Counted from the stretch's first letter, positions 1-6,998 are shown. The stretch is 9,545 nt of DNA from JADHUC01 sp964617665 (GCA_964617665.1 CAZUAH010000534.1:1-9545); one strand, 5' to 3'. The notes: a model not told the origin generated them from the letters alone. Made by a program: numbers and translations.

Positions 1-339
1 TGGGACGTGAAAGCCAACGCGAGGAGCGGTGCGACCGTCTCTTTCGCGACCAATCAAGCCTTCACGCACACCGTTGACGGGACCTACAAGGCCGATGCGA
101 AGCTGGATTTGGCCATCGCTTCGTCACAGGCCAAGGCCAACTGGGCCGTGACGAATCCATCCGATCAAACGGACTACGAGGCCGCTGTACCAGACGAAGT
201 TGCGACGGTTCAGGCCGCGTCGACCAGGGCTGGCAAGGCGACCTTTGATCTGACCGTGACCTTCATCACGGTCGAGCATGATGCTTTGGCAGAAGGCGAC
301 TATGCCCTGACGGTTACAGGTACGCTTTCCGCCAACTAG
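1..339 (+). CDS. 3' end of a beta-rich, probably exported protein (5' partial)
   Basis: The reading frame is open from base 1 to the TAG at 337-339. The GTG at 7-9 is only an internal valine candidate: the frame continues upstream of it (W-D-V-K), with no stop and no visible ribosome binding site, so the true start lies outside the window. The visible 112 residues are rich in Thr, Ala, Val and Asp, contain no cysteine, and alternate hydrophobic and polar residues as beta strands do, ending in G-x-Y-x-L-T-V-T-G-T-L. This looks like a secreted or surface beta-sandwich domain such as a pilin-like or adhesin subunit; I do not recognise the family. It lies 37 bases upstream of a secretin gene on the same strand, so it could be a substrate or partner of that export pore (inference). 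A small hairpin follows its stop codon. Confidence 0.6.
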   Translation, partial: WDVKANARSGATVSFATNQAFTHTVDGTYKADAKLDLAIASSQAKANWAVTNPSDQTDYEAAVPDEVATVQAASTRAGKATFDLTVTFITVEHDALAEGDYALTVTGTLSAN

Positions 340-345
340 GAGGCG

Positions 346-362
346 AGTCGGGGAATCCGACT
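346..362 (+). other. Intercistronic hairpin between the beta-rich gene and the secretin gene
   Basis: AGTCGG (346-351) pairs perfectly with CCGACT (357-362) around a 5-base loop. It fills much of the 37-base gap between the TAG at 337-339 and the secretin start at 377. No T-run follows, so it is not a standard intrinsic terminator. It could protect the 3' end of the upstream message or lower read-through into the secretin. The stem is only 6 bp, so a role is inferred. Confidence 0.35.
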
Positions 363-376
363 GCCTGGAGTTCAAC

Positions 377-2026
377 GTGTGGATTGCAGGACGTAATTCG
401 CTACGTCTGATTCTGCAAGCTGCGATCGTCGCGGTGGTTGCCGGCTGCCAGTCTGCGCCCACGCGGCGATCCATCGACGATATCTACCAGCAGATCGCAG
501 CCGAACACACGGTCTGCTGCAATGACGAGACGAAAACGTCGTCAGCAGACCTGAACAACGGTCCCTCATGTCCTCCGAGGAAGCGGCGGACTGAGGGCTC
601 GGCGATTGTTCAGTCTTCCCCTCCCGTTTCGCTCCCACAGGCAGACGGGGCTGTTCCATCACGCGTTCACTCAGCGAATGGGGAAACGCGATTCCATGTC
701 TCTCAGGCTAGCTACGAGACCGGGGCGGAGGACGACGCCAACTCCGACGGTCCACCGGCGCCTCCCGCCAAGTTGACGCCCATCGTGCCGGAAATACTGC
801 CGCCCTTTACGAGGGGTGACGTGCCGCTGGTCAACGACATCTTTGAAGAGACGGACGTGCGGCAGGCCATCCAATCATTGGCAGTCCAAGCCAATGCGTC
901 GGTCATCTTGGATGAACAGGTGAGCGGACTCACGTCGGCTATCATCGAAGACGAGCCGTTCGAGGCAGCCTTACGGAAGGTGCTCTTGCCGCTTGGCTGT
1001 GTATACCGAAAGCAGAACGGGCAATACCTGATCGGCGTCTCGGATCCAGAGTCGTCGCTGTTTCCCTTGATCGCCGAACGTGTCGACTACGATACTCAAC
1101 ACCTGTCACCGGACGAGTTGACGGGTTTGTTGCCGGAGCGATTTGCGAAGTACCTTCAGGTCGTGGAGAAACGAAGCCGCATCGTCATCGAGGCGCCTTC
1201 CGAGACCGCCCAGCAGATCTTGCAGGAACTGAAGCGTGCAGACCAACCGATCGCTCAGGTGCTTCTTGAAGTAATGGTGTGCGTCGTCGCGCCCGAACAC
1301 CGTTTGCGTTTCGGTCTAGATCTGGAGCAGGGAAAACACGTCGGTGATGCGTTTCACAGCCTGAAGCTACAGGATCTGGCCTTTTCCGGCAGCTTCAGCC
1401 CGATGGCGCTCGGCGGGATGTTCACAGACTTCGCGGTGACCAGACACTATCTGCAATGCCTCGCTCAGGAAGGCTACGTGAATATCCGGGCTGCTCCGCG
1501 AGTGATGGCCAAAGATGGTGAAAAGGCCGAGATTTCGATTGGCCGCGAAACGTACTTCGCGGTTCAGCCGGATGGCGCCGAAATCTATTTCCGGCAGGAT
1601 ATCGAAAAAGTCGAGGCTGGTATCAGTCTCGACATTCTTCCGATCATTCGCGGGGACAACATCACCGTGAGGATCGAGAAGGCGGAGGTCAGCGAAGATG
1701 TTCGTGCCGCGGGGGCGAGCCCCGAACTTTCCAGCCCTTATCCGGTGATCAATCGCCGGCAAGTGACCACAACCGTTGATGTGACCGACGGCCAGACAAT
1801 CGTCATCGGCGGCCTCACCCAGACCCAGCTTGTCGATCGCGTCAATAGGGTTCCGTTCTTTAGCAACATTCCCGTAGTCGGCCACCTGTTTCGTCACATC
1901 GACAAGCAGGAGCGAGAGGCCGAGGTGATCATCTTCATCTCTCCGAAGATCGTCACGGGGGACGAGCCGGCCCTCGCCGCAGGTTTCGACGAACGGGTAG
2001 CGAGGTTCCGATGGGGCGAGAGGTAG
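377..2026 (+). CDS. Lipoprotein secretin (GspD/PilQ/RcpA superfamily outer-membrane pore)
   Basis: The 549-residue product carries a lipoprotein signal: a basic start, a hydrophobic stretch at about 9-22 and a V-A-G-C lipobox with Cys24. The start is GTG, chosen because GGAG at 367-370 lies 6 bases upstream and the signal peptide begins there. A low-complexity Pro/Ser-rich linker (about 50-140) is followed by an STN-like N0 domain (about 155-220), a secretin_N-like domain (about 228-290) and the C-terminal secretin barrel domain (about 293-527). The barrel shows the family signature V-P-F-F-S-N-I-P-V-V-G-H-L-F at 492-505 and the closing I-I-F-I-S-P-K-I-V. Secretins form multimeric outer-membrane channels for type II/III secretion and type IV or Tad pili. 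No ATPase, pseudopilin or inner-membrane platform gene is visible here, so which machine it serves is unknown. Its 3' end overlaps the next gene by 16 bases, suggesting translational coupling. Confidence 0.93.
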   Translation: MWIAGRNSLRLILQAAIVAVVAGCQSAPTRRSIDDIYQQIAAEHTVCCNDETKTSSADLNNGPSCPPRKRRTEGSAIVQSSPPVSLPQADGAVPSRVHSANGETRFHVSQASYETGAEDDANSDGPPAPPAKLTPIVPEILPPFTRGDVPLVNDIFEETDVRQAIQSLAVQANASVILDEQVSGLTSAIIEDEPFEAALRKVLLPLGCVYRKQNGQYLIGVSDPESSLFPLIAERVDYDTQHLSPDELTGLLPERFAKYLQVVEKRSRIVIEAPSETAQQILQELKRADQPIAQVLLEVMVCVVAPEHRLRFGLDLEQGKHVGDAFHSLKLQDLAFSGSFSPMALGGMFTDFAVTRHYLQCLAQEGYVNIRAAPRVMAKDGEKAEISIGRETYFAVQPDGAEIYFRQDIEKVEAGISLDILPIIRGDNITVRIEKAEVSEDVRAAGASPELSSPYPVINRRQVTTTVDVTDGQTIVIGGLTQTQLVDRVNRVPFFSNIPVVGHLFRHIDKQEREAEVIIFISPKIVTGDEPALAAGFDERVARFRWGER

Positions 2027-3621
2027 TCACTGCCGCTTCTATTGCCTTCGTGGCGTTGGCTCCGGTCGTTTTCGCCCAGCGTTCTCTGCCTCTGCAGCTT
2101 CAGACCCAGGTCGAGCCCGCGTTTCGCATCACGCCAATGGTGCAAACGTTCGAAGCGCCGCGTGGCAAGCTCATCGAGTTCGAATTCGAGATCGAATCTC
2201 TGGAGAGGCCTACTTCGCTACGGATCAAACCGGTTGGGCTGCGGCAGCAGGAAAACGGTGTCATCATGCCTGACGAGACCGCCCCACTGGCCGATGCAGT
2301 CAGGCTGTTGAGTCCACCGGCTATCGAACTCGATGCCACTGAGAAAGCGAAGATAGAAGGTCGAGTTCGGGTGCCCCGTTCCAACTCGAAATTCCACTCC
2401 TTCGGCATACTCGTCAAGGACCTGGGACGCACGATCAACCGCAGGGCCAAGCCCGAGGCGGGCAAAGCGAGGGTGGGAATCAATTTTGTGACGCAGTATC
2501 TGCTGAGATGCGATATCTCGGTAATCGGTGCCTCGGGCGGTGATGTGCGGCGACTGGAGATCCTCTCCGGTGAATTGGTGGAAATCCAAGGCAGTCCAAA
2601 GGCTCGTGTGTGGATTTCCAACCCAACGGACAGTTTTCTGGAGTTTGGGCTTCGCTGTCGGATAACCGTCCCCGAGTCCCATGCCCAGGGAAACCCCTTC
2701 GCTCTGGTCCTTCCTGTACGGGCAAGTATGGAGGGGCCGGAACGATACGTCGCGCGGATTCTGCCTGCCAGCCGGATCCGGTTGGAGGAGATTCTTCCCG
2801 ATCCAATCCTCCCCGGTGCCTACGAGTTGGAAGTGGAACTCCTGTCCCAGGGGCGACGGCAGTTGCAGGCCGGATTCCCTGCGGTCGTCCGCGACGAAGA
2901 CTTTCCCGCACAGCGAATTGCCGTAGCATCTGTTGCACCGCACGTCAGTGCCCAACCTGCGCAGATCGAACTCTCCCTTCGACGGCAGGGGCAACGATAT
3001 GTGGCTGTCACGTTCGCGAACAACAGCCAGGACGACGTGGAAGTGCAACTGGACACCCACGATGGCAGTTCAGCAGCAGTGGAATGGCTCGCTGTGCGAC
3101 CGGCAACGTTCACACTGCCCTCGTGCAGCAGTCGAAAGGCATTGGTATCGATCAGCAATTCGCGAGCCGTTAGCACAAATCGTTTCGGCGTGATCACCGC
3201 AAACGTGCGTTTGGCCGATGGCGAGATAAGAACGCAGGATTTGACCGTCGCAGTGTTGGCTCGCGTCGAGGACGCGCCGAAGCTGGCCATCGAACCCTTG
3301 CGTTGGGACGCCAGCGGAGCCAAACTTGGATTCGTGGTCCCCGTGATGAACCAAGGCGATGTCCATTTGCCCTTGGATGGCAAACTGACCGTCAGCAACG
3401 CACTTGGCCAATCAGCCGAGTTTCTGGCCGGCTACGGCCGTTGGCTACTGCCGGGACAAAGCGACGACCTGCGATTCCACCTGCCCGGCCCTCTGCCACC
3501 GGGAACGTATCACTACCACGCGGAAATCGGCCTAGGTGAAGGAAGAACGCCCGTAACCGTGGAAGACAAGTTCCGCGTCAAGCCGAACCCCGAACCAGCC
3601 GTAGAAGACGCGGCTTCGTGA
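2011..3621 (+). CDS. Exported multidomain protein with Ig-like beta domains (pilus chaperone/DUF916-like pattern)
   Basis: The 536-residue product starts at an ATG inside the secretin 3' end, with GAGG at 2002-2005 five bases upstream. A signal peptide (hydrophobic about 8-21, V-F-A then Gln23) implies export. No transmembrane anchor follows. Residues 45-140 have the order seen in Ig-like periplasmic chaperones and Gram-positive DUF916 proteins: a beta strand, N-x-N-G-V-like turn, then 'SPPAIELDATEKAKIEGRV', then an 'FGILV' strand. Residues 180-295 form a second beta domain ending in 'LPGAYELEVEL'. Residues 300-420 and 420-525 appear to repeat this two-domain plan, including 'LPPGTYHYHAEI'. 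Only two cysteines occur in the mature protein's core domains (Cys167, Cys216) plus Cys372. Tight coupling to the secretin suggests a periplasmic or surface partner. The family resemblance is by pattern only, so the chaperone role is inference. Confidence 0.72.
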   Translation: MGREVVTAASIAFVALAPVVFAQRSLPLQLQTQVEPAFRITPMVQTFEAPRGKLIEFEFEIESLERPTSLRIKPVGLRQQENGVIMPDETAPLADAVRLLSPPAIELDATEKAKIEGRVRVPRSNSKFHSFGILVKDLGRTINRRAKPEAGKARVGINFVTQYLLRCDISVIGASGGDVRRLEILSGELVEIQGSPKARVWISNPTDSFLEFGLRCRITVPESHAQGNPFALVLPVRASMEGPERYVARILPASRIRLEEILPDPILPGAYELEVELLSQGRRQLQAGFPAVVRDEDFPAQRIAVASVAPHVSAQPAQIELSLRRQGQRYVAVTFANNSQDDVEVQLDTHDGSSAAVEWLAVRPATFTLPSCSSRKALVSISNSRAVSTNRFGVITANVRLADGEIRTQDLTVAVLARVEDAPKLAIEPLRWDASGAKLGFVVPVMNQGDVHLPLDGKLTVSNALGQSAEFLAGYGRWLLPGQSDDLRFHLPGPLPPGTYHYHAEIGLGEGRTPVTVEDKFRVKPNPEPAVEDAAS

Positions 3622-3708
3622 GAGCGCGCCGGCTCACGGTGAATCGATCAATCACCGATTCCCGAAGACGGAGCCGGATCCAAGGGGGAAGCGAAGCGTG
3701 TGGGCGTG
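3622..3708. other. Convergent intergenic gap with a weak hairpin (3637-3657)
   Basis: The + strand operon and the - strand regulator pair end toward each other here. CGGTGA (3637-3642) can pair with TCACCG (3652-3657) around a 9-base loop, which could serve as a bidirectional stop signal. No T-run follows on either strand, so calling it an intrinsic terminator would be weak. Confidence 0.3.
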
Positions 3709-5808
3709 TCACTCTTTGAGCAGCTTGCGGATGAACGTCGTGTCGGCAATGTTGCCCATCGAACGACCGTCCGCGAAGATGTGGTACTTCGCGCCCTTTT
3801 CTTTGATCGCTTTGTCGACAATCGTCACGATGCCTTGCTCGTAGTCCACGTTGTAACCCGCGCCTTCTTCGAGGAGGCGTTCGCCGAGGATCACCTTGAC
3901 GCTCCCTTTTGTCAGTTCCGAGTGGAACAGGAACCTACCTCGCTCCGTTGGCACGCCGCCCACGTACATCCAGGAATCATCCTCAAGGGGGAGTTCGCGG
4001 AGCAGAATGATCTTGGCGAGCGCCTCGTCGTAAGCAAAGTCCTCGCCGCGCTCAAGCCAATCGAGCTTGCCCTTCTCGGAGCGGCGGCCGAGCCCGACCC
4101 TAATCGAGTCGGATCGCATGGACCGCATCGTTGTCCAGACGTTCGGATCGTCCGTGCGCGATGCGTTCGTTCCGGTGGTTTTCCCCAAGTCTGCCTTTTT
4201 GTCCGGTGTGGGATGGAGGCCGAGGAACTTCCGCACGAGCGCCTGGTCGGGGTGATTGCCAACTGCGCCGCCCTTCGAAGGCTCGTCGCGGTATCCATAG
4301 GCGATGTAGTAATGGACGCCCTTCTTGCAGTGCTCCTCCTTGAGGAAACGCACGAGTCCCGCGTCCTCGTCGACCTCGTAGTCCTCGCCGCGGACGGCCG
4401 CTTCCTTGCCGATGAGGATTTTCACGTCGGAGATCGCTCCCTGCATCCGCAAAGCCCAGGGCATCGTGCGTCTCCCGTAGACAACAACCATCTCTTTCTC
4501 GTTGTCCACCTTCTCGTTCACGGTAAGCCGGCCCGTTTTCTTTTTGTAGTTCCAGCCCTCAAGGGTCCTCTTGTGATCCGGGCCGTAGGGCCCTCCCTGC
4601 TTGATGACGACCACCTTCACGAGCTTCTTGAACACGGGCGAGACGTGATAAACACCGGTCTCTTCCATCGGACTTGCGTTGATGTGATCCAGGTCCCGGT
4701 CGCCTGCCTCCTTCGCCTCCGAAACGGTGTCCTTCTCATTCTTGGAGGCTTGTGCATGCGTAACCTGCATGGCGCCGAAGGTCAGACCTAGAACCGCCGA
4801 GGCGATCAGTGTCAGCGCGAGCGTGCGGAGATGGGGCCCGTGATGCTTGGTCTTTTCGTTCAGAATCATAGCCAGCCTCCTGGGAAGTTCCGATGGGCGA
4901 GCCATCGCTAGTGTTGGGTTGAGACGAACCGGAGCGGCTTTGGCCGCTCGCACCATCTGATACAAACAGGCTGCGTAATCGGACGGCTTACAGCCATTCG
5001 CGATCACTGCGTCGTCGCAAGCCGTCTCGGCTTCCATGCGAAGTCGGTGGGCTGCCCACCAAGCCAGCGGATTGAACCAGTGGGCCGCCGTCATGGCGAT
5101 GGCCAGCAACTGCCACAGATGATCGCCTCGCCGTACGTGTGTCAGCTCGTGGGTCAACACCATGTGCCGGTCGGCCGCCGACCAATCGTTGGCGTGCAGC
5201 GGTAGGCAGATGTAAACCCGCAACAAGCCCCAGCTCACGGGAACATTGGCGTGCGATGACTTGATCAACCAAACGCCACGTTGCACGCCCGTCTGCCGCT
5301 TCACCTGTTCGACAGCCCGTCGCCAGCCGAAATCGTTCACCTGTTCGCTATTGCGGCGCAGGTGACGGAGTCGAACAAACCCCACCACCGCGCGGAAAAC
5401 GACAAGTAACACGCCCGCACCCCACACGACCACGCATGCCGTCGACCACGACCACGTGGCGGCGAACGGTCCAGGCGCGGCAGCGACTGACAAGTTCTCT
5501 GACGCGGCCGGCGAAGAGGGTCGAGGCGACTCACGTAGCTGGATGTCCAGCGGCGTCGCTTCGACTTCGTCAGTTGCAGCGACCGACTCGGCGGGCAGCA
5601 ACGGCAACAAGAGTTGCGGCAGCGCGACCTCCGCAATCGGCAGCGTGACCAGCATTACCGTGGCCGTCAGCCAGATCGCGTGGCGCGTCGAGGCCGTGGT
5701 TTTTTGCAGCATCGTGACGACGAAAGCGGCAATCGCCACGGCTACTAGGGCTTTGAGCGTCGCGTCGCCCATCGGCGTTCCGGTGAATTGCGAGACGTAC
5801 AGATGCAT
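3709..5808 (-). CDS. M56-family (BlaR1-type) membrane metallopeptidase with a novel-looking repeat sensor
   Basis: The 699-residue product starts at ATG 5806-5808, with AGGAGG at 5818-5823 nine bases upstream; Met13 is a less likely alternative. Hydrophobic segments at about 19-35, 45-70, 122-146 and 329-348 fit a BlaR1-like membrane part. The zinc motif H-E-L-T-H is at 220-224 and a downstream E-T-A-C-D at 261-265 supplies the expected third ligand. In BlaR1/MecR1 a signal activates this protease, which leads to cleavage or inactivation of the paired repressor. Here residues 350-699 show no S-x-x-K penicillin-binding domain. Instead there seem to be four beta-type units with a shared 'G-x-x-Y-x-V-D-x-x-x-G' core, arranged as two pairs, each closed by a 'GN..D...[VI]RK[FL]L' tail (about 517-529 and 685-697). 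The ligand is therefore unlikely to be a beta-lactam. It is co-transcribed with the BlaI-type repressor one base upstream. Confidence 0.9.
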   Translation of the reverse strand: MHLYVSQFTGTPMGDATLKALVAVAIAAFVVTMLQKTTASTRHAIWLTATVMLVTLPIAEVALPQLLLPLLPAESVAATDEVEATPLDIQLRESPRPSSPAASENLSVAAAPGPFAATWSWSTACVVVWGAGVLLVVFRAVVGFVRLRHLRRNSEQVNDFGWRRAVEQVKRQTGVQRGVWLIKSSHANVPVSWGLLRVYICLPLHANDWSAADRHMVLTHELTHVRRGDHLWQLLAIAMTAAHWFNPLAWWAAHRLRMEAETACDDAVIANGCKPSDYAACLYQMVRAAKAAPVRLNPTLAMARPSELPRRLAMILNEKTKHHGPHLRTLALTLIASAVLGLTFGAMQVTHAQASKNEKDTVSEAKEAGDRDLDHINASPMEETGVYHVSPVFKKLVKVVVIKQGGPYGPDHKRTLEGWNYKKKTGRLTVNEKVDNEKEMVVVYGRRTMPWALRMQGAISDVKILIGKEAAVRGEDYEVDEDAGLVRFLKEEHCKKGVHYYIAYGYRDEPSKGGAVGNHPDQALVRKFLGLHPTPDKKADLGKTTGTNASRTDDPNVWTTMRSMRSDSIRVGLGRRSEKGKLDWLERGEDFAYDEALAKIILLRELPLEDDSWMYVGGVPTERGRFLFHSELTKGSVKVILGERLLEEGAGYNVDYEQGIVTIVDKAIKEKGAKYHIFADGRSMGNIADTTFIRKLLKE

Positions 5809-5809
5809 A

Positions 5810-6199
5810 TCAACGCCCCTCCTTCCTGGCCTTTTCGATCATTCGGCCAAGTCGATCGAGCTCGTCTTCATTCAACCTCAGGTCAGGCGATTGAAGTAGG
5901 CCCGCGACCGTTTGTTCGACGGACCCGTCAAAGAAGGTCTCGACCACACGTTTGAGCTCGCCCTGGGCCGCTTTTGGCCGCGAGCGTTTTGGGCGGTAGA
6001 CATAGCGAGGTCCGTCGAGCTTCTGCTTCAGATGCCCTTTATCCACGAGGATCCGCAGCAGCGTGCGGACGGTGGAGTTGCTAAGGTTGCCGGGCAACGC
6101 CTCGACGACCTCGGCCGCGGTGGCCTTGCCTGCGGCGTAGATCACGTCCATGATCTGCCGCTCGCGTCGGGACAACGCCTGTTCATCATTCCTCGGCAT
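5810..6199 (-). CDS. BlaI/MecI/CopY-family winged-helix transcriptional repressor
   Basis: The 129-residue product has the size and layout of the family. An N-terminal winged helix spans about 8-75: 'RRERQIMDVIYAAGKATAAE', then the recognition-helix region 'SNSTVRTLLRILVDKGHLK' and the wing ending in R-Y-V-Y-R-P. The C-terminal part (about 80-129) holds 'VVETFFDGSVEQTVAGLL', the dimerisation helices where family members are cut by their M56 partner near a Phe. Start ATG 6197-6199 is preceded by AGGAAG (6204-6209), four bases away. The TGA at 5810-5812 is one base before the M56 start, so the two are translated from one message. Two inverted repeats on and beside its promoter imply autorepression. 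No beta-lactamase gene is nearby, so the regulon is unknown. Confidence 0.94.
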   Translation of the reverse strand: MPRNDEQALSRRERQIMDVIYAAGKATAAEVVEALPGNLSNSTVRTLLRILVDKGHLKQKLDGPRYVYRPKRSRPKAAQGELKRVVETFFDGSVEQTVAGLLQSPDLRLNEDELDRLGRMIEKARKEGR

Positions 6200-6249
6200 G
6201 GGGCTTCCTACCTTGCTCTCGAATCAGCGGACGCGACTGCCCGCCATGC

Positions 6250-6265
6250 TGTTAATATTTTAGCA
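6250..6265. promoter_or_regulatory. Putative BlaI-type operator O1, covering the -10 box
   Basis: TGTTAA-N4-TTAGCA (+ strand) is an inverted repeat with five of six symmetric positions; an extra flanking C/G pair (6249, 6266) extends it. It matches the second copy at 6293-6308. A dimeric BlaI-type repressor bound here would block RNA polymerase directly. The link to this repressor is inferred from position. Confidence 0.65.
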
Positions 6266-6284
6266 GCCTTGGGCGCGGCGTCAA
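6257..6284 (-). promoter_or_regulatory. Promoter of the BlaI-type/M56 operon
   Basis: On the - strand, TTGACG (6279-6284) and TAAAAT (6257-6262) are separated by 16 bases, each matching five of six consensus positions of the housekeeping promoter. Transcription would begin near 6250, giving a leader of about 50 bases before the repressor ATG. The -10 box lies inside a repressor-type inverted repeat. Confidence 0.7.
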
Positions 6285-6292
6285 GACGTCGT

Positions 6293-6308
6293 TGTTAATT
6301 TTTTAACA
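6293..6308. promoter_or_regulatory. Putative BlaI-type operator O2, upstream of the -35 box
   Basis: TGTTAA-N4-TTAACA is a perfect 6-bp inverted repeat with a 4-base spacer, the same architecture as O1. The two centres are 43 bp apart, about four helical turns, so repressor dimers would lie on the same DNA face. It lies just upstream of the -35 box. Confidence 0.65.
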
Positions 6309-6310
6309 TC

Positions 6311-6408
6311 CTTTTCGCCGACCGCGATTGGCACGCCTGCCCTGGGAATTCGAGCCGCAAGGGGGAGGTGCTGCTGGACGTATCCACGAAAGTAGCAGCA
6401 AAGAAGAT
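6311..6408. other. Intergenic stretch with no gene seen
   Basis: No coding signal is convincing here. The only structure is a 7-bp inverted repeat, TGCTGCT (6369-6375) with AGCAGCA (6394-6400), around an 18-base loop, next to the stronger hairpin at 6409-6428. Confidence 0.5.
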
Positions 6409-6428
6409 CCACGTTCTGGCGAACGTGG
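6409..6428 (-). terminator. Hairpin after the YkgJ-type remnant, probable terminator
   Basis: CCACGTTC (6409-6416) pairs perfectly with GAACGTGG (6421-6428) around a 4-base loop. On the - strand it follows the TAG at 6429-6431 with no gap and is followed by a T-rich run (ATCTTCTTTG). This fits an intrinsic terminator for the remnant gene, although the T-run is interrupted. It could also be a copy of a dispersed palindromic repeat. Confidence 0.5.
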
Positions 6429-6713
6429 CTACAGATCTTCGTCTTCCAGCAGCAGTTCCTCGTACAGTTGCGCGTGCCACACATTGGCCTGGTCGAGGTT
6501 CATCTGAACTGCCTCGGCTAGGTCTTCGCCAGGGCTCAGCAGATCCGTGGGACAGTCTGAGGAAAGGCTGGTAATGCCGGTCGCGTTGTATTGGTAGGGG
6601 TGCGGTCGGCAAATCAGTGGTCGTACGTCCTGAGGCAACAGACAACCTTGGGAGGCAAGAAATGCGCAATCGTCGTTGGGGCGTTGCTTGACGACCCGGC
6701 GGGTTATAATGGT
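6429..6713 (-). pseudogene. C-terminal fragment of a YkgJ-type cysteine-cluster (zinc/iron-chelating) protein
   Basis: About 94 codons, ending at TAG 6429-6431, match the second half of the YkgJ/CxxCxxCC family: C-A-F-L, then S-Q-G-C, the hallmark 'DVRPLICRPHPYQY', a further D-C-P, and a helical 'NVWHAQLYEELLL' tail. Full-length members begin with a Cys cluster (C-x-x-C-x-x-C-C type) that binds metal. That half is absent: the frame stays open upstream to about 7274 but only reads antisense to other remnants and the acyltransferase 3' end, with no family resemblance. There is no credible start at the 6713 boundary. The gene is most likely broken, with the break close to the IS3-type remnant. 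Activity is unlikely. Confidence 0.72.
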
Positions 6714-6748
6714 TTGGGAAAACTGGGCACGCCGATAAGGTGGATTCG

Positions 6749-6822
6749 TGTACGGTCCGATAAGGGCTGTAGGAGGCGAATTCATGGCGAAGAAGAGACG
6801 GAAATTCTCATCCGCGTTTAAG
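6749..6822 (+). mobile_element. 5' end of an IS3-type insertion sequence (remnant)
   Basis: A TGTACGG-starting stretch leads to AGGAGG (6771-6776) and, seven bases on, an ATG (6784) that begins M-A-K-K-R-R-K-F-S-S-A-F-K. This is the typical start of IS3-family OrfA transposases (HTH_Tnp_1), in which a basic K-R-R-x-F-S-x-x-F-K opens the first helix. After Lys13 the resemblance ends abruptly and the frame runs to a stop at about 6945 with no transposase features. Only the left end of the element is therefore left. TG at 6749-6750 as the exact end is a guess from the IS3 rule that ends begin TG. Confidence 0.6.
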
Positions 6823-6973
6823 ACGACGTCGCGCATTGGCTGCGGATCGCAGGGATGGTGCGCGAGCTTTACGACGTCGCCATCCTGCCTGACGTCACCC
6901 GCCCGATGGCATTGGGCTTCAAGAGCGACGAAATCCAACGCGTGATCGCCCACGGCGAGTCTGGGCAACTCTG
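6822..6973 (+). pseudogene. 3' remnant of an unidentified gene
   Basis: Directly after the IS3-type codons a different frame reads about 50 residues from D-D-V-A-H-W-L-R-I-A-G to Q-L and TGA (6972-6974 area). It includes 'MVRELYDVAILPDV' and 'RPMALGFKSDEIQRV', with a natural mix of hydrophobic and charged residues unlike a random frame. An in-frame TAA at 6819-6821 sits at the junction, and the only inner start, ATG 6855, has no ribosome binding site. It is best read as the tail of a gene whose front was lost when the IS arrived or recombined. I do not recognise the family. Confidence 0.4.
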
Positions 6974-6998
6974 AGCCTTCTACTCGATTCCTGCTGGT

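Noticed and set aside
7..9. GTG as the start of the first gene
   Set aside because: The frame stays open to base 1, and there is no room for a ribosome binding site to be seen; the protein has no signal peptide at this point although its type should be exported.
1367..1897. 176-codon open frame on the - strand
   Set aside because: It is antisense to the secretin domain, which is unmistakable on the other strand.
2218..3060. 280-codon open frame on the - strand
   Set aside because: It is antisense to the Ig-like exported protein gene, lacks a ribosome binding site and has no recognisable motif.
3700..4791. 363-codon open frame on the + strand
   Set aside because: It is fully antisense to the M56 gene, whose frame has clear catalytic motifs; the + strand product has no domain and is an artefact of GC-rich codon use.
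6705..6710. Perfect TATAAT on the + strand
   Set aside because: The nearest TTGACG is only 11 bases upstream and TTGCTT is 15 away; with no intact gene downstream a functional promoter is not supported.
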